Assembly (NCBI RefSeq): GCF_900115695.1
Contig: NZ_FOXK01000002.1
Location: 124,001 to 188,000, forward strand
Direction of reading: 5' to 3'
From: Ectopseudomonas toyotomiensis
GTDB lineage: Bacteria > Pseudomonadota > Gammaproteobacteria > Pseudomonadales > Pseudomonadaceae
Length of the DNA stretch: 64,000 nt
A program made the position numbers and the translations under genes. Shown piece after piece: positions 63,600 to 64,000 of the stretch; positions within the stretch are counted from its first letter, which is position 1; each line of letters opens with the position of its first letter. The notes beneath the pieces were generated by a model. The model saw nothing but the letters and a program-made list of their open reading frames with translations, searched no databases and had not been told where the DNA came from.

Positions 63600-64000
63600 A
63601 TGCCGCGCCCCTTCAGTCGTTTACCCGAGCCCCTGGCGTTCATTCGTCATTTCACCCCCAGCTGGTTCGCCGTGACCATGGGCACCGGTGTGCTGGCGCT
63701 GGTGATCGCTCAGTTGCCCTGGCATCTGCCGGGATTGTCGATGCTCGCCGAGGGACTGTGGTTCGTGGCGCTCGGCCTGTTCGCGCTGTTCAGCCTGCTG
63801 TTTCTGCTACGTTTGGCGCTGTTTCGAGAAACCATCTGGCCGATGTTGCTGCATCCGGTGCAGTCGATGTTCCTTGGTGCCATTCCCATGGGCCTGGCGG
63901 TGCTGATCAAGGGTTTGCTGCTGTTCGGCCTGCCGCGCTGGGGTGAAGGGATTTACGCGCTGGCTCATGCGCTGTGGTGGCTGGATGCGGCGCTGGCGCT
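63600..64000 (+). CDS. TDT-family exporter (TehA/SSU1 type), 3' end outside window
   Basis: The frame is open from ATG 63600 to the edge, 133 residues. It begins MPRPFSRLPEPLAFIRHFTP and continues SWFAVTMGTGVLALVI, the signature start of the tellurite-resistance/dicarboxylate (TDT) family that includes the sulfite exporter SSU1. Four hydrophobic segments are visible. With the divergent CysB-like LysR gene, a sulfite or organic-acid exporter is plausible, but substrate is not proven. Confidence 0.8.
   Translation, partial: MPRPFSRLPEPLAFIRHFTPSWFAVTMGTGVLALVIAQLPWHLPGLSMLAEGLWFVALGLFALFSLLFLLRLALFRETIWPMLLHPVQSMFLGAIPMGLAVLIKGLLLFGLPRWGEGIYALAHALWWLDAALA

Overview
The window is a gene-dense, high-GC chromosomal segment from a gammaproteobacterium that I place in Pseudomonas sensu lato. 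The evidence is the complete pilGHIJK-chpABC chemosensory cluster, fabY, lysM, a pyrR-pyrB-pseudo-dihydroorotase operon, tonB3, and gene orders that, as I remember them, match two P. aeruginosa blocks (around PA5174-PA5181 and PA0401-PA0432). Many extragenic palindromes resembling those of the P. mendocina/oleovorans group make that lineage my best guess, but species rank cannot be fixed from the sequence alone. I see no rRNA, tRNA, CRISPR array, prophage, transposase or plasmid gene; this is core plus mildly accessory chromosome.

Layout. 1-5.2 kb: 5'-part of a STAS-MlaE type lipid ABC permease (minus), an EthA-like Baeyer-Villiger monooxygenase, a 55-residue conserved-looking ORF with its own terminator, and a Tat-exported aldo/keto reductase followed by an MFS carrier. 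5.3-11.2 kb: a LysR regulator divergent from a possible catabolic operon (3-hydroxyacyl-CoA dehydrogenase, acyl-CoA dehydrogenase, iron alcohol dehydrogenase, thioesterase). 11.2-13.5 kb: a DUF2157-like membrane protein and its overlapping partner, then a convergent glycine-zipper protein. 13.6-22.5 kb: FdhF/YdeP-type molybdo-oxidoreductase with FdhD, a LysR regulator, LysM/BON protein, HAD nucleotidase, NudE, CysQ and FabY. 22.8-28.7 kb (minus): pyrC', pyrB, pyrR, ruvX, algH, tonB3, gshB. 29-42.2 kb (plus): the Pil-Chp system controlling type IV pilus twitching and cAMP, dominated by the ~2430-residue ChpA, ending at a strong terminator. 42.3-49.8 kb: amino-acid:sodium symporter, rsmE, bioA, cytochrome b561, YceI protein, RhlE-type RNA helicase. 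49.9-54.9 kb: periplasmic binding protein, ppnN, metF and ahcY. 54.9-64 kb: MAPEG protein, a chemoreceptor with a PilJ-type sensor, lipoprotein cytochrome c', DUF1090 protein, ligB, a small secreted protein, metK with an ArsR-methyltransferase regulator, a LysR regulator and the start of a TDT-family exporter.

Functional themes. (i) S-adenosylmethionine cycle: metK, ahcY and metF are all present. ahcY carries a recognisable S-adenosylhomocysteine riboswitch, while metK lies directly behind an ArsR-type regulator with a methyltransferase-like domain; a perfect 36-bp palindrome sits at that regulator's promoter. The cycle may therefore be read out by RNA at one step and protein at another. (ii) Surface sensing and motility: Pil-Chp plus a separate PilJ-domain chemoreceptor. 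(iii) Pyrimidine synthesis with a dihydroorotase homologue that has lost its metal-binding HxH. (iv) Extragenic palindromes of at least three kinds lie in many gaps, and two of them provide the stop codons of neighbouring genes. I found no clearly new multi-gene defence or biosynthetic system; the best leads are the SAM/SAH regulation, the LysR-linked acyl-CoA operon and several uncharacterised small or membrane proteins.
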